In this document: positions 1 to 9,343 of the stretch, in pieces
Position numbering within the stretch: position 1 is the stretch's first letter
How the letters are laid out: each line of letters starts with the position of its first letter
Source: Candidatus Altimarinota bacterium
GTDB lineage: Bacteria; Patescibacteriota; Gracilibacteria; Absconditabacterales; Absconditicoccaceae
DNA length: 12,487 bases
NCBI GenBank assembly: GCA_027062165.1
Contig: JAMOTU010000223.1
Coordinates: forward strand, 1-12,487
Reading direction: 5' to 3'
Translations under genes and position numbers: made by a program
Notes under the pieces: generated by a model
What the model was told of the DNA's origin: nothing
The model's input: only the letters and a program-made list of their open reading frames with translations
Databases searched by the model: none

Positions 1-225
1 TGATTTAACGTAGTAACTATTTTTGTAGTTCCACCTTCTGAAGAGGAACTAAGAAAAAGACTTTTAAAGAGATGAGAAGATCCAGATAGTGAGGAATTTA
101 AACTTAGATTGAAAGAAAGTTTAAATTGGTTAAAGTTGAAAGATATTTTTGATTATGTGATAATAAATGATGATTTAAAAGAAGCTGTAAAAAAACTAAA
201 AAATATAATTTTACAATATAAATAA
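1..225 (+). CDS. gmk: Guanylate kinase, C-terminal part (5' end outside window)
   Basis: Partial gene: only the last 74 codons are inside the window. Guanylate kinase phosphorylates GMP to GDP with ATP in the cytosol. The visible part matches the C-terminal third of the family. A strand followed by VVPPSEEELRKRLLKRG corresponds to the family's IFILPPS-x-EL-x-RL-x-RG segment, which carries the arginine-rich lid. A helix then leads to DYVIINDDLKEAVKKL, matching the conserved YDY-x-x-VNDD element and the last helix. The first codon in the window and the glycine of KRGED are both TGA, so the gene reads through only if TGA is Gly. It ends at TAA 223-225, nine bases before the next start, which suggests co-transcription with the 734-residue gene. 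The GMP-binding and P-loop regions lie upstream and cannot be checked. Confidence 0.88.
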
Positions 226-234
226 ATTTAATAT

Positions 235-2439
235 ATGCTTTTTAAAAGATTGTTGTTAACACTATTTCCGGAACCAGAATGAGACTTACAATTTAATCCG
301 GCCACATTTTTTATTAATTTTGTATCTGCTAAACAATTTTTTACTGTTATTTTAAGAAAAATTGTAGAAAACTATAAGCTGTATTTCTATGATATTAACT
401 TTGATCCTTTTGAAGTGAAAATTTGATTTTGAGAAACTCCTACTATTAGACTTTCTGAAGTAGAAAAGTATTTTTCTTATATTTCTGTTGCTGAAATGAA
501 CTGATATAGGTTTTTTTCTCCTGTTGTGGTAAGTACTGCTTTAGGCTTTGTAGCAGCTTATAAAACAGGAGATATTTTTAAAAAATATAAAGATTTTAAA
601 TTGTATATAAATTTTGTTTTAAGTGTTGTTTTGCTTTATTATGTTTTTCTAGCCAGAATAAAAAAAGTTACTCATTTACCGAAGAAACAAGCTTTTAACC
701 ATTTTTTAGATATATTTTTTAATTTCTATAAGTTTGTTAACGAATATAACGATTTAAAAGTAGATAATAATTTTTATGAAGAGATTAAAAATAAACTTTT
801 AAAAGAAAAAATAGATTTATTTTTTGCTATATTTTATGTTTATGCCAAAGCAGAGAGGATATTCTTTTTACATAATGTTGGAATGAAAGATAAAGAATTT
901 TTTGAATGGCTTTTTTATGATGAATCTAAGGTAGGCAAGTATAAAAATATTATCAAAGATTATTTAGATAATTATGAATATTATCAAAAGGAACCAACTT
1001 TTTCTACTACTGAAAAGATGATTTTAAATTTGATATTTCCATCAGATGTTTTAATAAGATTTTTTCTAGATTGACCTGAATGTTTTGAAATAGTTAACAG
1101 TGTTTTGTGAGAAATTTTTAAGGATTGAAAATTAGACAATATTTTAAAAGACTTTTTGGATATAGAAAAGTGAGAAGATAATGTTTACAAGTTTTTGGAA
1201 TATATTACTGATTATAAAGTATACAAAAATGGATATTTTAAAGGAGTGAAAAAGTTTATTTTTAAGGCTTTAAATGTAAAATCAAAATCTATTTCAGAAG
1301 AGTATATAGAAGATTTGCTTTCTTCTTTTTCTCCAGATATGAAACTCCCTCCTGAAGTTAAAAGAGAGGGAATGTTAGCTGAAAGATTAGTTAATTTTTA
1401 TCTTTCTTTTATATGAAGTTTTTGGATATGAAGATGAGATACAGGGTATTTTAGGATTTACAAAAAATTTATTTTAGAAGACATAATTTCTTCTTTAGAG
1501 ACTAATTTTAATTGAGATACTTTTTATTTTATAGGTTGATTATTGTATCTTTATTGAAAAAATGTATTTTATTATCAATATGCTTTTGAAAGTATAAAAA
1601 GCGGAAAACAGACTTTTAGATTACCTACAAGGCCCTTATATAAAGAAATTTATTCTTCTCCTGCCTTGATTCATTTTTTAAATGAATCAGCTTTTATAAA
1701 TTTAATTGAAGATTTAAATTATAAAGATATAAAACTTTACGTAAGGCATTCTAAAATAATAGATAATTTTAAAAATATGTTTTGAGAAAGTATATCAAAA
1801 GTATTAAAATCAGAAAGTGATGAGATATTAGATTTTTTTTACAAGGATATATTCGACTTGTTAGATTTGAATGATAAATATATATGATTTAAAGAGAATA
1901 TATTAGAATCTGAGATTAAATTTTTAAAGAATAATTTGTATTCATTAGATTTTTGGATTTTTAAAGATGTTATTAACGAATTTATAGCTAACAAAAAATT
2001 GATTAAATCTGAATTGACAAATATAATATTATTACATGTGCTTGCTATTTTGAGACAAACTATTTTTGGATTATTAATTTTGTATACTTATTTTAAAGAA
2101 GAAAAGAAAGAAAAAAATATAAGATTAGATGATTTACTTAAAATATACTATTCTGAGGTATTGCTTTTAAGTTTTGATGAAAAGTTATATGATTTCTTTT
2201 CTAAATTATTTAATAATTTGTTAAAAAAATATGAATATTTTTTGAAAATTTTTATTAAACTAGATGACAATAAAGAATTTTTAAAAATACTTTTTGAAAA
2301 TTGGACAGAATTTATAGATGGATTTAAAGAAAATGAAGAAATAGTTTGATTTATAAAATGAGAAGATGCGGTGTGGTTTAGATGAGTTTTAAAAAATATT
2401 ACTTTTTATAACAAAAGATATTTTATTCCTAGTTTATAA
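235..2439 (+). CDS. Unrecognised 734-residue aromatic-rich protein
   Basis: I do not recognise this protein. It is one continuous frame of 735 codons only when its in-frame TGA codons are read as Gly; under the standard code it would break into many pieces. It is rich in Phe, Tyr, Ile, Leu, Lys, Asp and Glu, with few Ala, Pro or Cys, and looks largely helical. There is no N-terminal signal peptide. Two stretches are hydrophobic enough for membrane or buried helices: about residues 123-142 (LYINFVLSVVLLYYVFLARI) and 595-620 (containing IILLHVLAILRQ and FGLLILYTYF). I see no P-loop, catalytic motif or cysteine pair. It starts 9 bases after gmk and ends 5 bases before map, so it is probably translated from the same message. 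It could be a lineage-specific membrane-associated or scaffold protein, but no function can be assigned. The start is the first ATG after the gmk stop. Confidence 0.85.
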
Positions 2440-2444
2440 AAAAG

Positions 2445-3218
2445 ATGAGTAAAGTGATAATTAAAAATACTCAACAGATAAGAAATTTAGAAGATAGTGG
2501 TAAATATTTAACTGAACTTTTAAACATACTATATGATTTTATAAAACCAGGTGTAAGGCTTATAGATATAGAACAAAAAGCTGAAAATTATATAAATTTT
2601 TATAATCTAAAATGAGCCTTTAAAGGTTATTATTGATATCCAGCCAATTTGTGTCTATCTGTTAATGATTGTGTAGTTCATGGAATACCAGATGATTATA
2701 TTTTAAAAGAATGAGATCTTTTAAAAGTTGATTGTGGTATTCAATATAAATGAATGATAACTGATGCTGCTTTTTCTATAGTTGTTTGATGAGATGATAA
2801 AAATGAAAGAGCCAAACATTTACATAGAGCTACTAAAAGAATTTTAGATGAAGCTATTTTGCTTTTGGTGCCTGGTAAATCACTTTATGAATATAGTAAA
2901 AAAGCTTACAATATAGCAAAAGATGAATGAATTAGTATAATAAGAAATCTTACTTGACATTGAGTATGATTAAAACTTCATGAGCCTCCATTAATTTATA
3001 ATTATCCTAATACAGAATTAAAAAAATATATAATAAAACCTTGAATGACAGTGGCTATTGAACCAATTACGGCCGAGAAATCCAAATATGCTGTAGAAAT
3101 AAAAGGGATTCCTTGGAATATGTATACTGAAAAATGAGATTTGTGAGCTCAGTGGGAATATACTATTTTGATAACTGATAACTGACCTAAAATAATTGCT
3201 GGATTGTCAAATAATTAA
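2445..3218 (+). CDS. map: Methionine aminopeptidase, type I
   Basis: Cytosolic metalloenzyme that removes the initiator methionine from new proteins. At 257 residues it is the usual length for bacterial type I enzymes. All five metal ligands of the pita-bread fold are visible: Asp96 (KVDCG), Asp107 (TDAAF), His172 (TGHGVG), Glu206 (AIEPI) and Glu238 (QWEYT). The substrate-binding His79 lies in VVHGIP. Fourteen of its 22 glycines are TGA, including both glycines flanking the catalytic His172, which strongly supports the altered code. The start is five bases after the previous stop, preceded by an A-run rather than a Shine-Dalgarno sequence. The N-terminus (KNTQQIRNLEDSGKYL) matches the family's typical K-x-x-x-EI-x-x-M-x-x-AG opening. 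There is no N-terminal zinc-finger extension. It sits between the orphan 734-residue gene and the division genes. Confidence 0.97.
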
Positions 3219-3242
3219 AATTTAAATATTTATTTTTTTCTT

Positions 3243-3617
3243 ATGAATCTAAACTATTTTAGAATTTTTAGATATATAGCTTTTTTTATAACTTTGGCTT
3301 TTCTAATATTTGCTTTTAATGTATATGTTGCCAACTATAAATTGGAACAAAAAATAATAGAAATAAAAAAAGAAATAGAAAATTATGAAATGAAAAAACG
3401 GTATTATTCCAATTTTTTGATACCTTTTTTAAATTCGCAAATTTGACAAATAATTTTTTTTCATAAAAATGGTATTCCACTTACCTGAGAAAAAATAGTT
3501 ATCATTCAGAATAGTGTTAAAAAGCCAAAAATAGAGAAGAAAAATGTTAAACAAGTGAATAATATTACATTGTGGTATATGTTTTTAAAGGAAAAGGTAG
3601 TTTCTAATTTATTTTAG
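3243..3617 (+). CDS. FtsL/DivIC-like bitopic cell-division protein
   Basis: Small 124-residue protein with a short basic cytoplasmic N-terminus, one transmembrane helix at about residues 10-31 (AFFITLAFLIFAFNVYV) and then a Lys/Glu-rich coiled coil at about 32-55 (KLEQKIIEIKKEIENYEMKK). The segment ending GIPLTGEKIVII resembles the ...GxxxPGExVVxI tail of the DivIC/FtsB septum-formation-initiator family. This architecture, its place two genes upstream of ftsZ and its size make a divisome FtsL/FtsB/DivIC role likely; I cannot say which of the three. In that family the protein stabilises the septal peptidoglycan synthase complex on the outer face of the membrane. Two TGA codons (before QIIFF and before EKIV) must be Gly for the frame to reach TAG 3615-3617. 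It carries the only CGG codon I found in a coding frame of this window, at residue 53. Confidence 0.62.
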
Positions 3618-3620
3618 ATA

Positions 3621-3643
3621 GTTGATAACTATTGGTTATCAAT
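3621..3643 (+). other. AT-rich hairpin in the 105-base gap before ftsA
   Basis: GTTGATAAC (3621-3629) pairs with GTTATCAAT (3635-3643) around a five-base loop, with one G-U pair at the base; an extra A-T pair can form outside. No T-run follows, so it is not a typical terminator. It could stabilise the 3' end of the upstream message, attenuate, or mean nothing in DNA this AT-rich. Confidence 0.35.
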
Positions 3644-3686
3644 TGATTAATGTAATATCTTGAAAGAAAAACTAATTTAATAAATA

Positions 3687-3715
3687 TTAACTTAAATTTA
3701 AATTAATGATAAAAT
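3687..3715 (+). promoter_or_regulatory. Candidate promoter giving a near-leaderless ftsA message
   Basis: TTAACT (3687-3692), a 17-base spacer and TAAAAT (3710-3715) form a plausible sigma70-type promoter. The expected start site would fall at or next to the ftsA ATG at 3723, so the message would have almost no leader. The gap here (105 bases) is the longest inside the division cluster. The match is imperfect and the region is almost pure A/T, so a chance match is quite possible. Confidence 0.28.
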
Positions 3716-3722
3716 TAAATAA

Positions 3723-4901
3723 ATGCAGGATATCAGAACTGTTATTGATGTAGGTAATTGATATATAAAATGAGTTGTATTTGCGGAAGAAGATTGAAGA
3801 AAAATAGTTTTAGCGAAAGATATGGTTAAAACTCAGTGAATGCGTAAGGGAAGAATTATAGATGTTAATGAGTTGTGAAAAACGATACTATCTGTAATAG
3901 ATAGTTTTGAAAAGAAGTTATGAGAAGGTTTAATAGATAGTGTTGTAGTGTGAATATCTCATCCTAAAATGTTGATAAAGAGAGTAAGAGAACAAAAAAG
4001 GTTAATTACAGGAGTAGTTGAGCCAGAGGACATATCCCATTTTGATAAAATAATAGAAGATTTAGAAGAAGAGCCTAATTATGAAATTATAAAAACTATC
4101 CCTATTACTTGGATTATTGATGAAGATATAAAAGTGAAAGAACCTTTAGGTATGAGGGGAAGAAAGTTAGAATTGATAGCTGATATATTTATGGTGCCTC
4201 ATAGTTTTTATAATAGTTTGATAGAAACTTTTGAGTTGATATGAATAGATATAGATGATGTGATACCAAATATTTTATGAGGTGTGGAAGCTAGTTTAGA
4301 TGTAGAAACTAAGGATTTGGGATGTTTGTTAATTGATATAGGAAACAATCAAACGACTTTTGTAGTTTATGAAGAGATGGAGCCTTTAGCATATGGAGTT
4401 TTACCATATTGAGGTGAAGATGTAACGAAAGATATTAGTATTGGTTTGCAAATTGATATAAAAGAGGCTGAAAAAATTAAAAGAGAAAAATGAATAATTT
4501 TATACGAAGATAATATAGATGAAGATGAGCAGATAGATATCAAGTTCTTATCAGAGGTGATAGCCGCTAGATATGAAGATATTTTTGAAAAAATTAAGAA
4601 AGTGTTAGAAGGAATAGATAGAGATTGAAAGTTAGCAGGAGGAGTTTATCTTATATGATGAGGTTCTAAGATTAAAAATTTAGATAAATTAACTAAAGAA
4701 TTTTTTAAACTTCCAGCTTTTTATTGAAGAGAAAAACAATTGATGTTTGGAGAATTGTCTTCTAATTTGCAGTTTATAAATTTATTATGAGATTATATTT
4801 GGTTTGAAAAATATGGTCAAGAATGATGAGCATGATTTAATTTTAACATATCTTTTGATTGGTTAAAGAAGATAGTAGAGTTTTTCAAGAAAATTTTTTA
4901 G
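3723..4901 (+). CDS. ftsA: Cell division protein FtsA
   Basis: Actin-fold ATPase that anchors FtsZ filaments to the inner face of the membrane; 392 residues, close to the family's usual length. The first phosphate loop is at residues 8-18 (IDVGNGYIKGV), the second at about 203-213 (LIDIGNNQTTF, Asp205), and the adenosine motif at about 309-318 (YLIGGGSKIK), where two of the three glycines (312 and 313) are TGA. The FtsA-specific subdomain lies between the first loop and about residue 200 (GMRKGRIIDV, GMRGRKLEL). The C-terminus ends in an amphipathic helix (SFDWLKKIVEFFKKIF), as expected for the membrane-targeting sequence, after a Gly/Asn-rich linker. About 19 glycines are TGA. It lies 19 bases upstream of ftsZ, the classic ftsA-ftsZ pair, so the two are almost certainly co-expressed. 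The start is an ATG following an A/T-only leader with no Shine-Dalgarno. Confidence 0.97.
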
Positions 4902-4920
4902 ATTTTAAATATAAATATTA

Positions 4921-6090
4921 ATGGCTATTCAGGAATTCGTACCAGAATTTGTTCCAGGAGCAAAAATTAAAGTAGTTGGTGTTTGAGGAGCGTGATGTAA
5001 TACTATTAATAGAATGATTCAAGAATGATTAGAAGGTGTAGAATTTATTGCTATAAATACCGACGCTCAAGCTTTAGCGAATAATTTAGCTGAAAAGAAA
5101 ATAAATATTGGTTTAAATATTACTAGAGGATTAGGAGCTTGAGCCAATCCTGAAATATGAAGAAAGGCAGCAGAAGAAAATATAGAAGAAATTAAGAAGG
5201 CTTTACAAGACGCTGATATGGTATTTATTACTGCTTGAATGGGTGGATGAACTTGAACAGGTGCTGCACCGGTTATAGCTCAAGCTGCTAAAGAGATGGG
5301 AATTTTAACTGTAGCTGTAGTTACAAAACCTTTTTCTTTTGAATGAAAAAGAAGAATGCAAAATGCTATTGAAGGTTTGCAGAGATTAAAAGAAGGTGTA
5401 GATACAATGATAGTAATACCTAATGACAAAATATTTAACATAATTGACAAAAAAACAACCTTTAAACAAGCTTTCCAGATGATAGATAAAATATTGCATC
5501 TAGGTGTTCAATGAATTTCAGATTTGATTGTGAAACCTGGCGATATTAATATAGACTTTGCTGATATTAAAGTAATCATGGAAAATAGTGGAACTGCTCT
5601 TTTAGGTATATGATATGGTGAATGAGAAAACAGAGCTGTTGATGCTGCTAGACGTGCTATAGACAATCCATTATTAGAAGCCAGACTAGAAGGAGCTAAA
5701 AATATTATTTTTGCAGTTACAGGTTGAGATGATCTTACACCTATAGAAGTTCAAGAGGCTGCTAGAGTTGTTGAAGAAATTGCTGATGAAGATGCTAATA
5801 TAATTTGGTGAATGACTTTTGATCCTTCTTATGAATGAGAAGTAAAGGTTACTATTATAGCTACTGGCTTTCCAGAGGTGACACAAGAAGAAATTATTAA
5901 ATGAAAGGCTAATACTTGATGATTATGAATGTTTTGACAAAGGATAACTTCTAGAAAATCTAAATGAGAGGATTTTGTAAATAGAGCTATAAAAAAGGAA
6001 TGATTAGATAACAAAGTTCAGACATTTTTGTCTGTTGATGAAGAAGATGATGATACTCCAGCTTTTATAAAAAGAAAATTAAGAAGTTAA
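4921..6090 (+). CDS. ftsZ: Cell division protein FtsZ
   Basis: Tubulin-like GTPase that polymerises into the cytokinetic ring; 389 residues, typical length. Residues 16-28 (KIKVVGVGGAGCN) begin the GTP-binding domain. The tubulin signature GGGTGTG is at residues 108-114, encoded GGT GGA TGA ACT TGA ACA GGT. The synergy (T7) loop NIDFAD at 210-215 supplies the Asp residues that drive hydrolysis in the neighbouring subunit. The last 14 residues contain [11 protein letters not shown], the conserved tail peptide that binds FtsA, joined by an acidic linker of about 40 residues. By my count 22 of 43 glycines are TGA. It follows ftsA by 19 bases and precedes atpC by 26 bases, with no terminator seen between them. 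Confidence 0.98.
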
Positions 6091-6116
6091 TTTTAATTTA
6101 GTAAATATCAATTAAT

Positions 6117-6560
6117 ATGTATTTAAAAATATCATCACCAGAAGGGATTATATATGAAGGTCAAGTAAAAGAAGTAAATGTTCCTACAGAAGCAGGATAT
6201 ATATGAATTTTGCCTTGACATGTACCTTTGGTTTCTGTAGTAAAACCTGGTATATTAAAGTTTAAACCAATTGATAATCCTGAAGATGATTTTATTTTTG
6301 AGGATGAATATGTGCATATAACTGTATCTAAAGGACTTATAATGGTAGATTGAGATAATATTGTTATAACTACTTCTAAGTCTGTAGTTTCTCCAACTGA
6401 AAGTAAAGAAATTCTAGAAAAAATGAGAAAAGATTTAGAAAAACAAATAGAAGAGCTTAAAGCAAAATGAAGTATTGAAGAAATAGAAAAGGCAATGATA
6501 AACTTACAAACTATAGAAGCAGAGCTTAAACTTTTACAAAAGAAAGGATTGTTGAAATAA
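6117..6560 (+). CDS. atpC: F1Fo ATP synthase epsilon subunit
   Basis: The epsilon subunit sits in the central stalk of F1, couples it to the c-ring and restrains ATP hydrolysis. The 147 residues show both family parts. An N-terminal beta-sandwich (about 1-90) opens with LKISSPEGIIYEGQVKEVNVPTE and contains GYIGILPGHVPLVS, the best conserved segment of the family, in which two glycines are TGA. A charged helical hairpin (about 95-147) follows. None of the other ATP synthase subunits is nearby; the gene is detached from the usual atp operon and is the last gene of the division cluster, 26 bases after ftsZ. The first domain has a short acidic insertion (DNPEDDFIFEDE). A strong terminator follows at once. 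The other subunits must be looked for elsewhere in the genome. Confidence 0.93.
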
Positions 6561-6569
6561 AGAACAAAG

Positions 6570-6600
6570 AACCTGGCTATCAAAGCCGGGTTTTTTATTT
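6570..6600 (+). terminator. Rho-independent terminator after atpC
   Basis: AACCTGGCT (6570-6578) pairs over nine positions, with one G-U, with AGCCGGGTT (6584-6592) around the loop ATCAA. A T-rich tail (TTTTATTTT) follows. The stem is markedly GC-rich against its surroundings. It begins ten bases after the atpC stop and should end the gmk-to-atpC transcription block. Confidence 0.9.
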
Positions 6601-6622
6601 TATATATACTTTGATTTTTTAG

Positions 6623-6650
6623 GTGATATTTTTATTATTGTTTATATAAT
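6623..6650 (+). promoter_or_regulatory. Candidate promoter for the SbcC-like/rsmG unit
   Basis: A perfect TATAAT (6645-6650) lies 24 bases before the ATG at 6674. A weak -35 match, GTGATA (6623-6628), is 16 bases upstream. The position directly after the atpC terminator and before a new transcription unit supports it. The transcript would have a leader of about 15-20 bases, which includes GAAGG (6659-6663), the nearest thing to a Shine-Dalgarno in the window. Confidence 0.48.
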
Positions 6651-6673
6651 TTAGTTTTGAAGGTTTATTCAAT

Positions 6674-9340
6674 ATGGCTTTAGATTTGTTAGCAGCTCAA
6701 TATCGAAATATATGACCCTTTAAAGATAAACTTATTAATCTTAATTTCAAAGAAGGGAAATATTTAATAAAAGCTCCTATTGGTTCAGGAAAAAGTTTTT
6801 TATTTTTTGATGGTCCTTTTTTTTGACTTTATTCTAGCAAAAAACAAAGACCTGTTTTAAATAAAAGATCTCAAGAGGGTTTAGTTAGACTTATTTTTGA
6901 GATAGATGGTATGGTTTATCTTATTGAAAAGAGGTTAAGTCTTACGAAAGCCTGAAATCAAAGTGTTCAGCCAAGATTGATTATATTACATAATTTTGAT
7001 AAAACAAAATTAGTTTCACAAGAAATTTTACAAAGTAGAAATTATAAAAGTAAAAATGTTCCATTAGAAACTTTTATAAAAGTTGATTCGCTAGAAAAGG
7101 AAGAGATTACTTTTAAGACTACGACTGAATTTAATAAAATTTTAGAATCAATTTTACCTCCGATGGAGGTATTTTTATCTACTACTTTTTTAATGCAGGA
7201 TTCTGAAAATATTTTTGAAATGACTCCTTCTGAAAGAATTAATGTTTTCAAAAATATTTTTGGTTTATTGGGGATCGATGAAGCTACTGAAAAATTGTCA
7301 GAAGAAAAGAGAGAAATAATTACTAGAATAAAAGTTTTATCTGACGAGACCAATTGGAAACAAAAATTTGAATCAATAAAAACTCAATTATATCAAGATT
7401 GGCAACAAATTAAAGATTTAATAGAAATAGATTTAAGTTTAGATCTTTTGGCTCCTGGCGTAAGTAAACCTTTAGAAATAAATTTTCAAAAATATTATGA
7501 TTTACTCAATGAAAAAATTTCTCAATATCAAGTACTTAAAAATCAACTGGAAAATATAGAAAGACAAATTGAAGATTTAGAAAAAAAAATAGATTCTTAT
7601 CAAAGAGAAAATAATTATATTTTGACACAGATAGAGACAATAAAGCAAAAAATTCAACAATTTGATGAAAATCAATATAATGATTTGTTGAAGCAAAAAC
7701 AGAATTTGTTAATACAAATAGATCAAGCTTTAAATAGTTATTTTTCTCAAATTTCAAGTGATATAATTAATGATTTGATTATTTCTAAAGATTGGAAAAG
7801 GTTATATGATTGGTTTCAACAGCTAATAAATGAAGGAATTAGGTTAAAAAAAGAAATTGAAAAAATAGAATTAAATATAAAAAATCTAAATTTAGAGTAT
7901 ACCAATTTACAAAATAAATTGAAAGATTTAGAACTTAAACCAGGTACTATAGCTTATGATAAGTATTTAAAAAAGAAAGAATTGTTGAAATCTCAATTTG
8001 AGTGAGAAATTAATAAATTATTAGCTCAAAAGAAGATTCTATTATCCAATTTACAGGATGTTGAGAAGCAACTTTCTTATTGGTATGAAAAAGAAAAAAA
8101 CCTTCAAAAAGTTCTTTCTCATAAGTTGGAATATAATTGTAAGATAATAAATAAAAATTGTCCTTTTATTAAAGAGATAAAACAAGAAGAAATTAAACAA
8201 TTTGAAATTTCTTTGTCTGAATGTAGACAAAATATAAAAAAGTTTTTACAAAAAAAACAAGATATAGAAGAACAAATTAAAGATTTAGATATGCAGATTA
8301 AAGTTATAGAGAATAAGATTTTAAATATAGATCAAGATGAATCTATTAAACAACAGGTTTTAGAAGAACTTACGCAGCAAAAAAAACAAATTTTACAGGA
8401 AATAGAAAAATTGTCTTATGAAAAAAAACTTTCAATTTTTATGGCAAAAAAGAAGGAGTTTCAAGTTCAAATTGATAAAAAAAGAGAAATGGTTAAAAAT
8501 TTAAAATATAATTTATTTAAACAAATATATCCAAAGTTATTAGATTATGAAAATCAATTAAAAAACATAGATAAAAAAATTAATCAGTTAGATGAACTTA
8601 AAAGGCAGATAGATACTCTAAAACAACAATTAGCTAGTCTCCAGACCCAAATAGATAAAAATAAAAAATTTATTGATGAATTATTAAATCAGAAAAATAT
8701 TTTAGTAGCTCAAAAGAAACAGCTTTTAAAACAAATAGATTATTTTGATATTGAAAAGATAAAAAAATTATTGTCAAATCTTCAACAATTTGAAAAGAAA
8801 TATATACAATGGCAGAAATTATATGACGATTATAAACAATCTCAACTGGAAGTAGAAAAATTAAAAGAGGAGAAAAAAATAGTGACAGACTTACATAACA
8901 TTTTTTCTAAAGAACTTATGCTTATGATTTTAGAAGGTTTTTTGCCTAATTTGTTTGAAATTATAAATAGTAATCTTGCTAAAGTTGTAGATTTTGAGTT
9001 AAGATTTGAATTAAAGAAAACAAAATCGTGAAAATTAGAATTGGAGATTTTTGTAAATGATGAAAAATGAGAAAGGCCAATAAAATCTTTGAGTGGTGGG
9101 CAGAAGACAGTTTTAAAATTAGCTTGGATACTCTCTGTTGCTAGTAAAATGAAAAATAAAATGTTATTTTTAGATGAAACTATCAATAGTCTTGATGCAG
9201 AAGCAATTGGTAAAGTAGCTGATATGATAAAAGATTTTGTAGAATTTACTAATACTAAATTGTATGTAGTGACTCATTCAAAACAGATTCAAGATATGGA
9301 TATATGGGATGAAATAATTTTACTCGATAAAGTTGTATAA
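6674..9340 (+). CDS. Rad50/SbcC-like coiled-coil ATPase
   Basis: Member of the ABC/SMC-like ATPase superfamily, 888 residues, most similar in layout to SbcC/Rad50, which works with the SbcD/Mre11 nuclease on DNA ends and hairpins. The N-terminal head has AAQYRNIGPF (7-16), Walker A APIGSGKS (34-41, first Gly replaced by Ala) and a Q-loop with LMQDSENIF (173-181, Gln175) followed by SERINVFKNIFG, as in SbcC. Two long Gln/Lys/Glu-rich coiled-coil arms flank a turn with Cys489 and Cys496 (CKIINKNCPF). The C-terminal head carries the signature LSGGQ (806-810), Walker B LFLDE (831-835, Asp834/Glu835) and His868 of the H-loop (VVTHSKQ). The canonical CxxC zinc hook is not present. Only six glycines are TGA, all outside the long coils. 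No sbcD partner is in the window. RecN or a stand-alone Rad50-like protein are alternatives. rsmG follows three bases later. Confidence 0.88.
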
Positions 9341-9343
9341 TAG

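Noticed and set aside
3621..3643. Hairpin after the FtsL-like gene as a terminator
   Set aside because: The stem is AT-rich with only three G-C pairs and no T-run follows; kept only as a structural feature.
5686..7353. Reverse-strand open frames opposite ftsZ, atpC and the SbcC-like gene (5686-5886, 5829-6014, 6161-6583, 7042-7353)
   Set aside because: They lie fully inside well-supported + strand genes, have Ser/Phe-rich shadow composition and no recognisable motif.
6674..9340. Chromosome-condensation SMC protein
   Set aside because: The protein is shorter than a typical SMC (about 1150-1200 residues), lacks an SMC hinge domain, and its Q-loop region and cysteine-containing turn fit SbcC/Rad50 better.
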